Source: Zea mays (Eukaryota > Streptophyta > Magnoliopsida > Poales > Poaceae). From it: 64,000 bases of DNA. Shown piece after piece: positions 1 through 10,670 of the stretch. Under the pieces are notes generated by a model. That model saw only the letters and a list, made by a program, of their open reading frames with translations, was not told the DNA's origin and made no database searches. Within the stretch, counting starts at the first letter, position 1, and every line of letters starts with the position of its first letter. Location of the stretch: positions 3,162,001 through 3,226,000 of the forward strand of contig NC_050104.1 in NCBI RefSeq assembly GCF_902167145.1, in the 5' to 3' direction. The position numbers and the translations under genes were made by a program.

Positions 1-281
1 ATATTACTAATGATGAAGGAAGAAAAAAAAATATTATGTATAACATGGCCTTTACATTTATCTAGTAAATGAAGCGCTTCAACCGGGAGCTTTTAGGAGC
101 CGGGAAACAGATGCCGCAGTTCGACGTGAATTGTTGATATATTATTCAGAAACCAAAAGGAATATATGAGTGACATATAATCAGATGAGCCGATTTAAAG
201 ATGAATATGAAAAATACACATTTGACCATATAACTTGATCCGTACTTATCCGAGGCTGTAATGATGAAGTTCGTCCTGCCC
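1..281. other. Unrecognised intergenic DNA
   Basis: No open frame of useful length, no RNA gene and no repeat boundary was recognised here. It is AT-rich flanking DNA left of a small MITE-like element. Confidence 0.4.
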
Positions 282-495
282 TTAGTAACCAGGTTCCCAG
301 ATCGATGGGATCGAGGAACGGGAACGTGGTACGCTTCCCAGATCGATGGGATCGAGGAACGAGAACGTGGTACGCGGTACGCTACAAAATCTAGGATTTA
401 ACACTACTGGAACGAGATTGTTCCCACATTCCCGGAACGGAACGAACGTTCCCGGAACGAGGAACGTGGCCAAGTTCCTGGTTCCCGGTTACTAA
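282..495. mobile_element. Small MITE-like element with 9-bp terminal inverted repeats
   Basis: The 214-bp segment begins TTAGTAACC and ends GGTTACTAA, a perfect 9-bp inverted repeat. The flanking 8-mers, TCCTGCCC (274-281) and GCCTGCCA (496-503), agree at 6 of 8 positions, which would fit an aged 8-bp duplication of the hAT type. The interior is rich in GGAACG/CGTTCC motifs in both orientations and would fold strongly. It has no coding capacity. The superfamily is an inference from the flank length alone; chance symmetry of a GC-rich repeat is the alternative. Confidence 0.5.
296..377. repeat. 41-bp direct repeat, two copies
   Basis: Two adjacent copies of a 41-bp unit start at 296 and 337, both opening CCCAGATCGATGGGATCGAG, with one internal difference (GGGAACG versus GAGAACG). 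The repeat lies inside the MITE-like element. Confidence 0.8.
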
Positions 496-1879
496 GCCTG
501 CCAATTCACCGCACGGAAGGTTTTGGATATTGTGAACCAATCACGATGTAGTTCAAGTGGATGCGAGAGCTATAAAATTACAATTAATACGTCTTGTTAG
601 ACATGCACAACAGTTAATGTACGCATGAAAATATATAAGTTAGTTGATGTAGTCATCACCAACGAAGTCTAAATATCCTGTAGTAGCGTATATGTTTTAA
701 GGACAACATGTAATGCATGGTGGTATGACAAAACAAATGTCGGGACATTTTGTCGAACAACCTAGGTGCACGGCTGACAACAGATCTACTTTGATGTCCT
801 AGACGAGCAAAAAAAATATTGTTGGCACATTTCATCGAACAACCTGAGTGTGCGGAGTGCTTACCATTTACACAGCAGGCATACGAGACAAGATGGTGAA
901 CGTAAGTTTTGAGAGTCGCAAACCAACGTGTGGCGGGCGAGCACATGTGAACTAGAAACGAAAGCAGTGGCCACGTCTGCACGACAACGACGTCAGCGGA
1001 GCCACGACATCAGCGGAGCCACGATAGAGTAGAAGAACGAGCGAACAAATTACATGCGAGGCGAGGCAACGGGAACGAACCTGGCGCGATCGGAGATGCT
1101 GTTGATGACCGCGGGATGGGTTGCGTCTTGGCCGGGACAAAACCCTTGTCGCCCTATCCAGATTCCTCGTTGGTGAGTGGAGCTGAGTCTCGAGTCCGAC
1201 GTCGCTTCCAGAAAGACCGAGAGAGGAGGCTCGCTGCTGATATCAGAGAGGTTGGTAAGATAGGACGACATGATGGATATCGAACGGTTGGCATTTAAAG
1301 GGCGACGTGACGTCATGTATGAAAGGGCTTTGAATCGGCTTTCATATATAATAAATAAATAGTAAGTTTAGCTTCACGTTGTGGTTGCCATTCTTCGGGA
1401 TTTGGAGTGGTAGAAACTGTTGCCTATCTGTGTGCCAGCATGGTTTAGCATTACATGGCCATGGACGAAAGTAAGACATTATCTTGGTTGGTTGTTCTTA
1501 TGTGTGTTTGAAGAATGGTAATGATTTTATTTTTTGGACTGCACTGATACATTAGCAGCCCTAGGCCCTAGCCCACAATATCTTGAGTGTAACAAGCATA
1601 GTCACGAAGAAAGAACATTAGTATAAAGACAACTAACCATAAAGATGACATAACTGATCAATATTTCAGAAATTGAGTATAATCGTGTCGTCTTTAAGAT
1701 GAAAATCGACACTCCTTGGGATGAATGATTTTAGTGATAACAATCTGTCCTTCCCAAACAAAGTATCTACTTTCTTTTAGTTTCATAAAAGTCCGGGTTC
1801 AAAAATTCACACGCGATCCCTAGATTTCTCTCAGAAATTGGCCTTACCATCTTTGTCTGAGTCAATCTTTTTGTTTGAC
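496..1879. other. Intergenic DNA with a GC-richer, promoter-like island
   Basis: Most of this stretch is featureless AT-rich sequence. Between about 890 and 1320 base composition rises, and the minus strand shows a TATA-like stretch near 1340-1355 followed by TGACGTCA (1308-1315) and an 88-codon open frame (1316 down to 1050). I do not recognise its product. It could be the 5' end of a decayed gene or LTR, or chance. Confidence 0.25.
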
Positions 1880-2880
1880 TTAGGTTTTTGGGACCCAGGT
1901 TTAGGGAGCTTGAGGACTTTCTCGATGAATCCCTTGAAATAAAAAACAATTCTTGGTCTCATGGTAGCAATATGGATGATAAATACATGTCCTATGATTT
2001 TCTAGGACTTATCTTGGTTAGGGATGAAAGATTGTCACCGAGCCCCTTGTTCGACTGTTGTTGCATATTGATGTTCTGTCTTGCGCCTCTTATCTCCTCC
2101 TTTGTCTAGTTTGATCTTTCGCTCTTTCTTCTCCTTGTCCCTTCAAGATGAGGACATATGCTGAAGGAATTTCTCGCTCATGTTGTACTTATCGACAATT
2201 TGGAATAGAGAGGCCAGAGTGGTTGGAGCTTGTGCACAAACTTCTGGGATAGTTCTTGATTCTTGAGTGTAGTCATTTCATTGGGCATGTTAGAGATGTC
2301 GGGTAGGCTTTCATGTCACGTCGTCCATTGATGTAACTATGTAAGGACTTGTCTTCTTTCTGAATGACTTGTTTGGGCCATGCTGAGTCTTCCTCTGGTC
2401 ATAGGTCATACTAAAATTGTTGATAAACTGGTGGGTTAACTCACCCCAAAAGTCGATAAACTTCGCTAGGAGACCAAATAACCACTTAATGGGTGAGGTA
2501 CCAAGGCACATGGGCAAGTAGTTGGCCATGATGTAAGAGTCACCTCCTGCAATAGTAATAGACAAATAGTAAACTCCAAGCCAGACAAAAAGGTTTGTAT
2601 GACCATCATATGACTTAATCGGTGTTGACTTGAAATTCTTTGGCTGGTTGGCTTAATTGAGGTGTCTCATAAATGCTTTGACTCTAATTGCCTTGAGGCC
2701 TTCAGGGGTCGACTCTCGCTGGACTCGATCCAAGTTGGAATCTACAAACTCACGGTCACATCTTTTGGCCTCTTGACGCACTTCTTTTCGATCTTGGTGC
2801 CTAAGATTGATATGGTTGCACATGTCTTGGTGTCAAAATGTTTTTCTAGTTCATCTTGAAGATCTCTGTCACGAGCCAGG
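1880..2880 (-). pseudogene. Decayed Ty3/gypsy gag fragment
   Basis: On the minus strand, conceptual translation of 2311-2565 gives a block with MANYLPMCL, then a WLF.L motif, then WGELTHQFINNF. This is the conserved core of grass Ty3/gypsy gag capsid proteins (the family pattern is roughly ANY-P--L, W--LP, SW-EL---F--NF). Weaker similarity continues in shifted frames on both sides, including a tract upstream to about 2880. Stops and frameshifts are frequent, so it is a relic. No LTR for this element was found. The limits are approximate. The neighbouring H element begins immediately to the right. Confidence 0.6.
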
Positions 2881-2922
2881 GTTCAAACTCGATCATGGTT
2901 AGACCAAGCTATTAGTCGAGTC

Positions 2923-4109
2923 TGAAAGGAAAATGGTCTTAAACCATATCCTATATTGATTTTGGTGATTCATGACTATGACAACCTTTTGGACTAACTA
3001 GTTTGCCTAGTCTTTGATTCACATGTTCATAAGTTCAACAATTCAGTTTCTTAGTCAGAATCAACCCAAAACCAACCAAAAGGGGTAAACATGGAATGGA
3101 TGAACTATAAATAGTTCTATAGTTTGGTTAAGTTCTAAACACCCTTAGGAACCTATTTGATCTATCTAGAAGTGTTGGAAAGCTCAGATTCAATGAAACA
3201 CTCTTTTAAAGCTAGTTGAGTTGATTCTCCAACGGTCATCTGGTTCTCCAATGTCTCGGCCTACGTGGCAGCGGTCCGGTGCACCTGTTAGAGGATGACG
3301 CCATCAGAACGACTCCTTGCTAGGACAATCTAATAGGGGTCCGATGCGACACTGGACCAACACTGCTCACGATTTGGTGCGACGCAGAAAAGTGCAGATT
3401 TCTCCACTCAACTACAACTGCTATGTGGGTGTGGTTAGGGCTATAAATACCCCAACTAGCACATTGAAGACACAAGGTCTACATTAAACCTTCATACATT
3501 TATTACTACATCTCCCAAGTAATCAAAGCCACACAAGCGCCACTTTTGATCGATTTGAGTTAGAGAGACTTAGTGCATTGTGATTTTGACTGTTGCAAGT
3601 TCTCGTTCTCTTGTTTTGGGTTTTCATTCTCGCTCTCACCCTATTCTTTCACTTGTAAAGCTAGTAAGAGACACCTAAGTGTGTGGTGATCCTCATGGGA
3701 CTTGGTGTCCGTCGGAAAAGAGAAAAAACTTGATGGGTCTTAGTGATCGTTTGAGAGAGGGAAAGGGTTGAAAGAGACATGTCCCTTATGGACTCCTCAA
3801 TGGGGAGTAGGTTCTTCGAACCCAAACATTGAGAAACAAATCGCATGTGTTCTTTGTATTGAATCCTCATTTGCGATTTGCTTCTTCCTTCCCCTCCTCT
3901 CTCTAGTTCTCTTGTTTGCGATTGATTCCATATCAACTAAGTTGCTCCCGAAGTAACCAACAATCATTTGAGCAACTTGTGCAAGAAAAACTCTCTCTTC
4001 CACACTCTGATCGTTCTTATTATTGTTCTAACACTAACCCATGGTTGAAGTTTGTGTTTAAAGTTGTAGATTTCAGGTTTCGCTTATTCACCCCTCTTTA
4101 GGCAACTTT
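2923..4109 (+). mobile_element. Element H: 5' LTR of an Opie-like copia retrotransposon
   Basis: The LTR begins TGAAAGGAAAATGG. It carries a TATA box (CTATAAATAC, 3441-3450) and closes with the ATTCACCCCTCTTTAGGCAACTT tail that matches the LTR tails of elements A and D in this window. Its right end is cut by insertion of element C. The continuation past C, at 51674, aligns with the sequence just downstream of the primer-binding site in element A. Palindromic GGTCC/GGACC motifs around 3250-3360 are degenerate. The 3' LTR of H is not in the window. This is an old copy, given the decay. Confidence 0.75.
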
Positions 4110-4965
4110 TGTTGAATTAATGTGGGCCTGGCCCGTAATATTCATTAATAGTCAATGCTAGAGGCACACTTTAATGCTACGGTGTACTAGTACTTTAGTA
4201 CCATACCAGAAGTTCAAGGGATAATTCACTCAACTTAAATAGGTGGACTATTGGTGCATCTATTGAGAAGCTGAGAAAAGGATGAATGACTGCCACACAC
4301 GCGCGCGCCGCCGGTCGGGCCGTGCCGAGGCCGTGGTAGATCGGGCCTTGGTCCGAATATTCCTTCCTAACGGTTGTGTATTTTGCCTAGAGTAACGAAT
4401 GTCACTGATGGAGACCGTTACTGTCATTGATGTCAGCTATTAATGGACGTTACTGATGGCAACCGTTACTGTTATTGATGGTAGCTATTAATGGACATCA
4501 CTGATGGCGACCGTTACTATCATTGATGATAGCTATTAACGGACGTCACTGATGGCGATCGTTACTGTCATTGATGACAGCTATTAACGGACGTCACTGA
4601 TGGTAACTGTTACTATCTGTTGGCCTCCCTCTGCGCGTGTATATATAAGGAGGGAAGACTACTTCTGGTCACGATAACAGTATGAGAGAACACACGACAT
4701 TCTCAGACGCATTGAGTACAACCCATCCCCGTCCCACCTTCTGCGAGCACAGATAATGTGGGAGAGCAGGCCTTCGAAATCACCGTCCGCAGAGAGTCAC
4801 TTGCATGGGTGTGCGGGCGATCAGATTTTTGGGGAGCGTACTCGCGACTGCTCGCTTCGTCCGCACGTCCAGCGCTAATCAAGTTCCTCATCGCCGACGC
4901 CGTTCGAGGGACTGCACTGCCTACATCTGCCTGCGTCGACTGCTTACGACTACATCGAACATACA
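4110..4965 (+). repeat. Element C 5' LTR, left part (interrupted by element B)
   Basis: Matches 50648 onward in the 3' LTR. It contains a 48-bp tandem repeat (4404-4614), a TATA box (about 4640-4648) and, near its right end, sequence continued at 27051-27257. The break at 4965/27051 carries the ATACA duplication of element B. Confidence 0.85.
4404..4614. repeat. 48-bp tandem repeat in element C 5' LTR, about 4.4 copies
   Basis: Units starting ACTGATGG fall at 4404, 4452, 4500, 4548 and 4596 (partial), an exact 48-bp period with substitutions between copies. The 3' LTR has one copy fewer. Confidence 0.9.
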
Positions 4966-6431
4966 TGAAAGGATCACGATGCCCAAGAGGGGGGGGGGTG
5001 AATTGGGCTTTTCTAAAAATCAACACTAATTAAAACCTAAGCAAGAGCTAAACAAGAGCCCAACTTCACCCCAACAACTAGCACTAAGAAAATAATACTA
5101 GAAATGTAACAAAGCTAAGACAATGCTTCAAATACTTGCTAAACAAATACACAAAGGAAATAGCTTGAATTAAGTGCGAAATGTAAAGCAAAGTTTAGAA
5201 GACTCCTCCAATTTTTCCCGAGGTATCGAAGAGTCGGCACTCTCCACTAGTCCTCGTTGGAGCACCCGCGCAAGGGTATCGCTCCCCCTTGGTCCTCGCA
5301 AGAACCAAGTGCTCACTACGAGATGATCCTTTGCCACTCCGGCGCGGTGGATCCCTCGAGACCGCTTACAAACTTGAGTCGGGTCACCAACAAGATCTTC
5401 ACGGTGATCACCGAGCTCCCAACGCCACCAAGCCGTCTAGGTGATGCCGATCACCAAGAGTAACAAGCCGTAGACTTTCGCTTGACCAAGAGAAGCCTAA
5501 TGCAAGTGGTGTGTGCTCTAGGTGGCTCTCACTAGCGCTAATGAGGAACAAGCGCGGATTATGATTCTCTAATCTCCTCACTAGGATTTTGGTGCTTGCA
5601 ATGCTCTACCAATGTGCTGGAATAAATGTGGAGTGCAAGACATTGAATATGGTGGGTGGAGGGGGGTATAAATAGCCCTCACCCACCAACTAGCCGTTAC
5701 AGCGTGATGGCGCACCGGACAGTCCGGTGCGCCACCGGTGCGCCAACGGTCACTTCCAACGGCTAGTTCTGACAGAGAGCCGTTGGACTCATGGCGCACC
5801 GGACAGTGAACAGTCCACTGTCCGGTGCACACCGGACAGTCCGGTGCGGTGTCCGGTGTGCCACTAAAATTCATCTCCGAAGGCTGCGCTCTCGGGTTTC
5901 TGCGAAGGGGAGGACTCTGCCGTGGACCAGCCTAGCCCCACCTGGCAGAGGGTGCACCGAACAGTCCGGTGCACACCGGACAGTCCGGTGCCCCTAAGCC
6001 AGAAACACTAAGTCTTGTTTTTCCGCTGATTTTCAAATCGGTTTTCGCTCTAACTTGGGTGTGAGTTCTAGAGTGACACCTAGCACTGTATATGAGTGTG
6101 ATTGTGCACCAACACTACACTAGAACTCTCTTGGTCAAACTACTCATCGACAACCCCTCTTTATAGTACGGCTAAAAGAGAATAAAAGACCTAACTAAAT
6201 CGCGAGTGTCCACATCTCCTTGACACTCGGACTCCGTAGACCTTCATCTTTTGTTCCGTCGTTTTAGCCGTCGCTTCGAGTTCTTATCTCCGGGATTGTT
6301 TTCTCCGTTGTAGTACTTCTACCTGTCATGCGACCTAACTTACCATTTGTCTCTGCAAAACACACGTTAGTCACATATAATATTATGTTGTCATTAATCA
6401 CTAAAACCAACCAGGGGCCTAGATGCTTTCA
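4966..6431 (-). repeat. Element B 3' LTR
   Basis: 1466 bp. On the minus strand it begins TGAAAGCATCTAGGCCCC and ends CCTTTCA. It carries arrays of the palindrome CACCGGACAGTCCGGTG (about 5710-5860 and 5950-5990), with a TATA box on the minus strand at 5667-5675 downstream of the arrays. It matches 25576-27045. Confidence 0.93.
5667..5675 (-). promoter_or_regulatory. TATA box in element B 3' LTR
   Basis: The minus strand reads CTATTTATA just downstream of the palindrome array. The 5' LTR copy that would drive the element is at 26281-26289. The position matches the TATA boxes of elements A and D. Confidence 0.7.
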
Positions 6432-6445
6432 ATCTCCCCCTTTTT
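6432..6445 (-). other. Polypurine tract of element B
   Basis: The minus strand reads AAAAAGGGGGAGAT directly before the 3' LTR. The bases before it (CATCAATCACC) are the same as in elements A and D. Further PPT-like runs lie at 6801-6810, 6829-6840 and 10443-10452, the multiple-PPT arrangement known for Sireviruses. Confidence 0.85.
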
Positions 6446-6869
6446 GGTGATTGATGACAACCCTACAAGTTTTGTGAGAGTAGTTTGTTTTGAAGATTCT
6501 GTCAATAGAAAGAATGGTTAGTTATACTCAGTAATCTTTGACAGAAAGAATGTGTGCCATAATAATAAGAGTGAGCGCATACACATCATAAGATTCTTGT
6601 TCATATGAAAGTGAAGTTAAATTAATGAAACAAGAGCTAGAAGACTGGTGATAACATATAAGGTGAAAACATAATACACACAGTCAATCATACGCAATGA
6701 GAGTATATGACGAGTTTGTGAGCCAAAAACATCAAGCTAGTACAGAGAGTAGCAGGCACATATATTACATCAAAATGACTCTGACTCTCTACTAACTCTC
6801 TAACTCCCCCTAGCTCTCACAACTCATATCTCTCCCCCTTTGGCGTCAAACACCAAAAGGGACCTAAAC

Positions 6870-7541
6870 CTAAACACTTGAAGCAGGAGGAGGCGGCGGG
6901 GGCGCATCCGGTCGAGGTCGAGGTAGCAGAGCGAACGCCGGCGGAGGGTCAGAGTCAGTCTCGGATCCAGGATCTGCGGTAGAAGCTGGAGCTGGTACTG
7001 ACTCGGACGGAGGCCGCGCTGCAGGAGCTACCGGAACAGAAGCGGTCACAGATACCGCCACAGCGGTAGTGGTGACAGCAGATGCTGGTGGCACTGGCGG
7101 CTGCGGACAGACAGAGCTGAGAACCGGAGAAGTGAACGCCAAGGTGACCGGCCGGAGCGGAGAGGTATCAACAGGGGGTCCAGACAAAATCGATGGCACC
7201 ACTGGAGCGTGAAGCGGAGGAGGCGGAGCAGACTGAACCGGAGGTGCTGAGATACCAGAATGCTGAAGCATGAGTGCCATGAATGCCCTATTCTCTGCCC
7301 GATCCTGAAGGAGCTGCTGCTGAAACGCATCCTGCCTGTCCTGCATGGTCTGAAACATCGAGAGCATCCTCTCGGATAAACGGGCCTGCTCGGCTGCCAG
7401 GTGAGCCTGCTGCTGAGTGAGAGTCTGGAGAATCGAAGCAAGAGCAGGGTCCATAGCCTGAGGAGTAGCAGGGGCAGCACTAGAACTCCCAGCCTCATGA
7501 TCATGTGAGCGTGGAGGCATAGGAGGCGGAGGAGGAACCCC

Positions 7542-7575
<34 letters not shown>

Positions 7576-9011
7576 GCTGCTGTACCCTGAGTGTCAAACT
7601 GTCGAAGAGCTGCATCCTCGACCTGAGAGTCAAACACAGAAGCAGAAGCTGGCACTGGAATCTCAGGAGCAGGACGGTAAGATCCAAATACAAGGCGTGA
7701 GGCCTCAAGGGTGCTCTGAAAACGAGGCGGCTGAATCAGCTGCGCAAAGATGTGGCACAAGTAGTGAGCATAGGGTAACTGCCGACGAGCACGAATCCCA
7801 TCCAGAACGGTGTCCTCAATCTCACAGATCAGAAAGTCCACAACATCAAACTCAGAGTGGGATACCAGGGCACCAAGGAGCCAAAGCTGAATATGAGTGG
7901 TAGCCTCCCTGTATCCCATCCTCGGCAGGAGTGTCCGTCTGATGAGCTCATATAAGTACTTCGCGGCTGTAGTAAAGTCTGCTGGTGAACGTCGCGACCC
8001 ATCTGTGAAAGGCGGGCGGAACAGAGCCGCGACGTGAGCTGTCCCTGGAGCCACACCGCCGTGAGGGCGACGAGGAGGATCAGAAGTGCCGTAGCAGAGG
8101 CTGTGAAGGCGAGTCGACGACTCAGGGAATCCAAATAGCTGTCGGATCTGACTGGCAGTGATCGTGACATCCTCGCGCTCAAAGCGGAACCTCATCCAGT
8201 GATGATCCGGGTCAATCCAAACAGAGGCGTAGAAGACGCGGACCCACTCCTCAACATATCTGCCGCTGATAGTCAGAAGGGTCAGGAGGCCAGGCAGATA
8301 GGTGAGATGCGCCTCAGACTCAGCACCGGCTGCAAGCAGGAAAGCTGGAAGATCCAAAAGGCGGTGCACTCGCAGCGCTATCTGAGCAGACATCTGAGCT
8401 CTGAAGAATGACTCCTGAATCCGTGTGCTGAAAAGAACACCTGCTGCTGGGTCTCTCTGAGCAGGTAGCCAAGACTCCACGGGTACGTACCTGAACCGAC
8501 GTACCCGTGCTGCAGTAGCACGCTGAAGATCAAACAGACGAGGATCCGAAACCAGAGGACGGACCTCAGTCTCATCACGCTCCCGGAATCGAGGTGGAGG
8601 AACAGGAGGAACTGAAGCGGGAGCGGGAGCAGGGGTAGCAGTGGAAGCTGGCGTAGTGCTGGTAGTGGGTATGGCGATGAAGGTGGATGGAGCAATAGGA
8701 GTGACGGGAGCAGGCAGAGTGGGTGGCGGAGTGGAAGCGGAGGTGTGAGTGGAGGAGCGAGGCCGGGAGACGAGACGACGAGCACGGAATGCAATCTGAT
8801 CGGATGGAACATGCGGCTGATCTCCAAGTGTGGCCTGCGCAGCGGCTGCTGCAGCTGCTGCCGCTGCACGGGCCTCTCTGTCCGTACGCCGCTTCTTGCG
8901 GCCTTCCTGCTGCTCCAAATAGACAGTCTTGCCCTTCACCTGCCTGAAGGGGCGACGAGGGTCCTCATCGTCGCCACCCCCTGACGCCGACGCATTCTTC
9001 GTGCGCGGCAT
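6870..9011 (-). CDS. Extra ORF of element B (env-position protein, 713 aa)
   Basis: An uninterrupted 714-codon frame lies downstream of pol in the same sense as element B, in the slot where Sireviruses such as SIRE1 carry an env-like gene. It starts with a basic region and an alanine run, followed by a Ser/Thr/Pro-rich stretch. A globular domain at about residues 165-430 contains VRVFYASVWI and QIRQLFGFPES, a pattern that resembles plant retroelement accessory domains such as the one Pfam calls Transposase_32 (a resemblance from memory, not searched). After that come ten or so aspartates encoded by a GAT repeat, a glutamine-rich predicted coiled coil (about 525-590) and a Pro-rich tail. I see no convincing signal peptide or membrane segment, so an envelope role is not supported by sequence. 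An acceptor-like leader (TTTGCAG at 9025-9031) lies 14 nt upstream of the ATG. Confidence 0.75.
7546..7574. repeat. Trinucleotide (ATC/GAT) run coding for poly-Asp
   Basis: A run of CAT/ATC triplets on the plus strand encodes consecutive aspartates in the extra ORF of element B. It is prone to slippage length change without frameshift. Confidence 0.85.
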
Positions 9012-9024
9012 CCTGAACTAATGT

Positions 9025-9097
9025 CTGCAAATGAGATAGAGAGACTAAGCACAGAGCAAAAGTAACCGATAGATTTAGCAAAGAGTGAGATGTCTAC
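9025..9097 (-). other. Candidate leader intron upstream of the element B extra ORF
   Basis: On the minus strand CCAG|GTAGAC at 9097 could be a donor and CATTTGCAG|AC ending at 9025 an acceptor, giving a 73-nt intron with a T-rich 3' part. Another acceptor-like GTCATTTCAG lies further upstream near 9168. The ATG follows 14 nt after the acceptor. This is pattern recognition only; no transcript evidence is available. Confidence 0.4.
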
Positions 9098-10020
9098 CTG
9101 GAAAGCTCACACGAGAGGTGACGATCCAGGCAGGACGGGAGACGGCACACGGTCACACAAAGTCACTGAAATGACAGAAGAGGTGAGCACGTATTAGTCA
9201 CATAGTCATAAGCATATGTAATGTGAATAAATACATACACAGAGAGATATGGCACGAGACGGGACGTTCAAGAGGTCAAAAGACGTAAAAGCGACGTTTG
9301 ACAGATAAATAGTGACATAGGAGGTTTGGAATTCGAAATGAGGCACGAAATGATATGGAATTGAGCCGAGACTTCACGAATAGGTTTATATAGGTGAATA
9401 TGAGTGAAGTGTGTGCTTGGTTTGAATTTAGGCGAAGAAAAGGGAATTTGGGCACTCGGCTCGGAAACGATCGCTCAAAACGGGAATTTTGGTGAAATTT
9501 AAGCCTGGGATCTCGGATTGGCGTGAAATTTGGCAAGGATGTTGCTGGAAGTGTTGTGAAGGTGCCTGAAAAATTTGGGTTCAATTGGAGCAAGTTTGGC
9601 TGGTTTGGGCATTTCACCGAACACGTGAAGGGCGAGGAATTAGGGTTTTAGGGAAAAGCGTATTTAGTGTGGAAAAACCCTCCCGAAGGAGCCAAGGACC
9701 TGCAGGGATATGTAATAGGGACAAAGGAACACAAACCACCAACTGGATGCATGGGATTTCATAGAAATTTGAAATTGGTACAAGGGGTGGTGCTTTGGAT
9801 GCCACAGAGCCATTCAAACCGAGAGCAGGAAGATAGAGGGAAGGAGAGGGGGGATGACTGCTCACCGGAGAGGGAAGGGTCGCCGGAGAGCACCAGGTCG
9901 CCGGAGAGACGCCGGTGGGGGAAGATCGCCGGCGCTGGGGAAGAATCACCAGAGACAGAGAGGAGCAGGCGGCTGGCTGGGAAATAAAGGAGGTCTCTGG
10001 CCCGGTCGGGCTGGAGGCCG

Positions 10021-10210
10021 TTTTTTAAAACGCGAGATGGGCGCACCGGACAGTCTACAGTGCCTGTCCGGTGCACACCGGACAGCGCACAGTAGCTGTC
10101 CGGTGAACCACCGGACAGCGCACAGGAAAATTGGACTTTAGCGCGCGGCTGCCGGTGCACTGGACATTGCACAGTGCAGTGTCCGGTGCACACCGGACTG
10201 TCCGGTGAGC
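10021..10210 (-). promoter_or_regulatory. Internal LTR-like palindrome array upstream of the extra ORF
   Basis: Between about 10037 and 10207 there are six or so half or full copies of CACCGGACAGTCCGGTG-type motifs, the signature of this element's LTR promoter, but located inside the element about 1 kb upstream of the extra ORF. On the minus strand the array is followed by a TTTTAAAA stretch (10022-10030) that could act as a TATA. In position and content it looks like a second promoter copied from U3. The region from 9098 to 10020 has no long conserved frame. Confidence 0.55.
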
Positions 10211-10442
10211 CCAGACAGAGGGGAGTTTGGAAAATTTTGAATTTTTCTATCTAACTCCTAACCAAACCAAATCCCAACTTATAATCACACAAAATAACAC
10301 TTGTTGGGACAGGTATTGGCACCCTCATATATTTTTCAAAATATTTCGCCATAGGCTAGATAATTTTTAGAGAAAATAGGCAAATGGTGAAATTTGCATT
10401 TTGGTTTGCACTCGGGGTTTTCATGAGTGATTTGAGTTTTGA

Positions 10443-10452
10443 ATACTCCCCC
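10443..10452 (-). other. Extra polypurine-like tract in element B
   Basis: The minus strand reads TTAGGGGGAG between the end of pol and the palindrome array. Together with the PPT-like runs at 6432-6840 it brackets the extra ORF, which suggests the ORF lies within the multiple-PPT 3' region. Confidence 0.6.
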
Positions 10453-10670
10453 TAAGTGCAGTACCTCATGCACATTTCAAGAACCAATAATTGCATAGAA
10501 AGTAAGAATTTAAGTGCTAAAAGCTTAAAACTAAGACTTGTCAGGTTTGACCCGAGTTAAGCTTTTTCACTCGCTTTGTTGGCGGTTATCTCAACTAGGT
10601 TAGACAAGCCCTAGATGCAATACAAGGAATTTAAATATGCAATGCAAGCTTGACAACACCATTTGACATT

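Noticed and set aside
656..982. 108-codon minus-strand frame near the left edge
   Set aside because: No motif or homology recognised and no gene-like context beyond the nearby promoter-like island.
5700..6000. CRISPR-like regularly repeated palindromes
   Set aside because: Spacing is irregular, spacers are not unique and the context is a plant LTR promoter.
7046..7708. 220-codon minus-strand frame overlapping the extra ORF of B
   Set aside because: Shadow frame with Leu/Met runs caused by the GAT repeat and Pro-rich tail in another phase.
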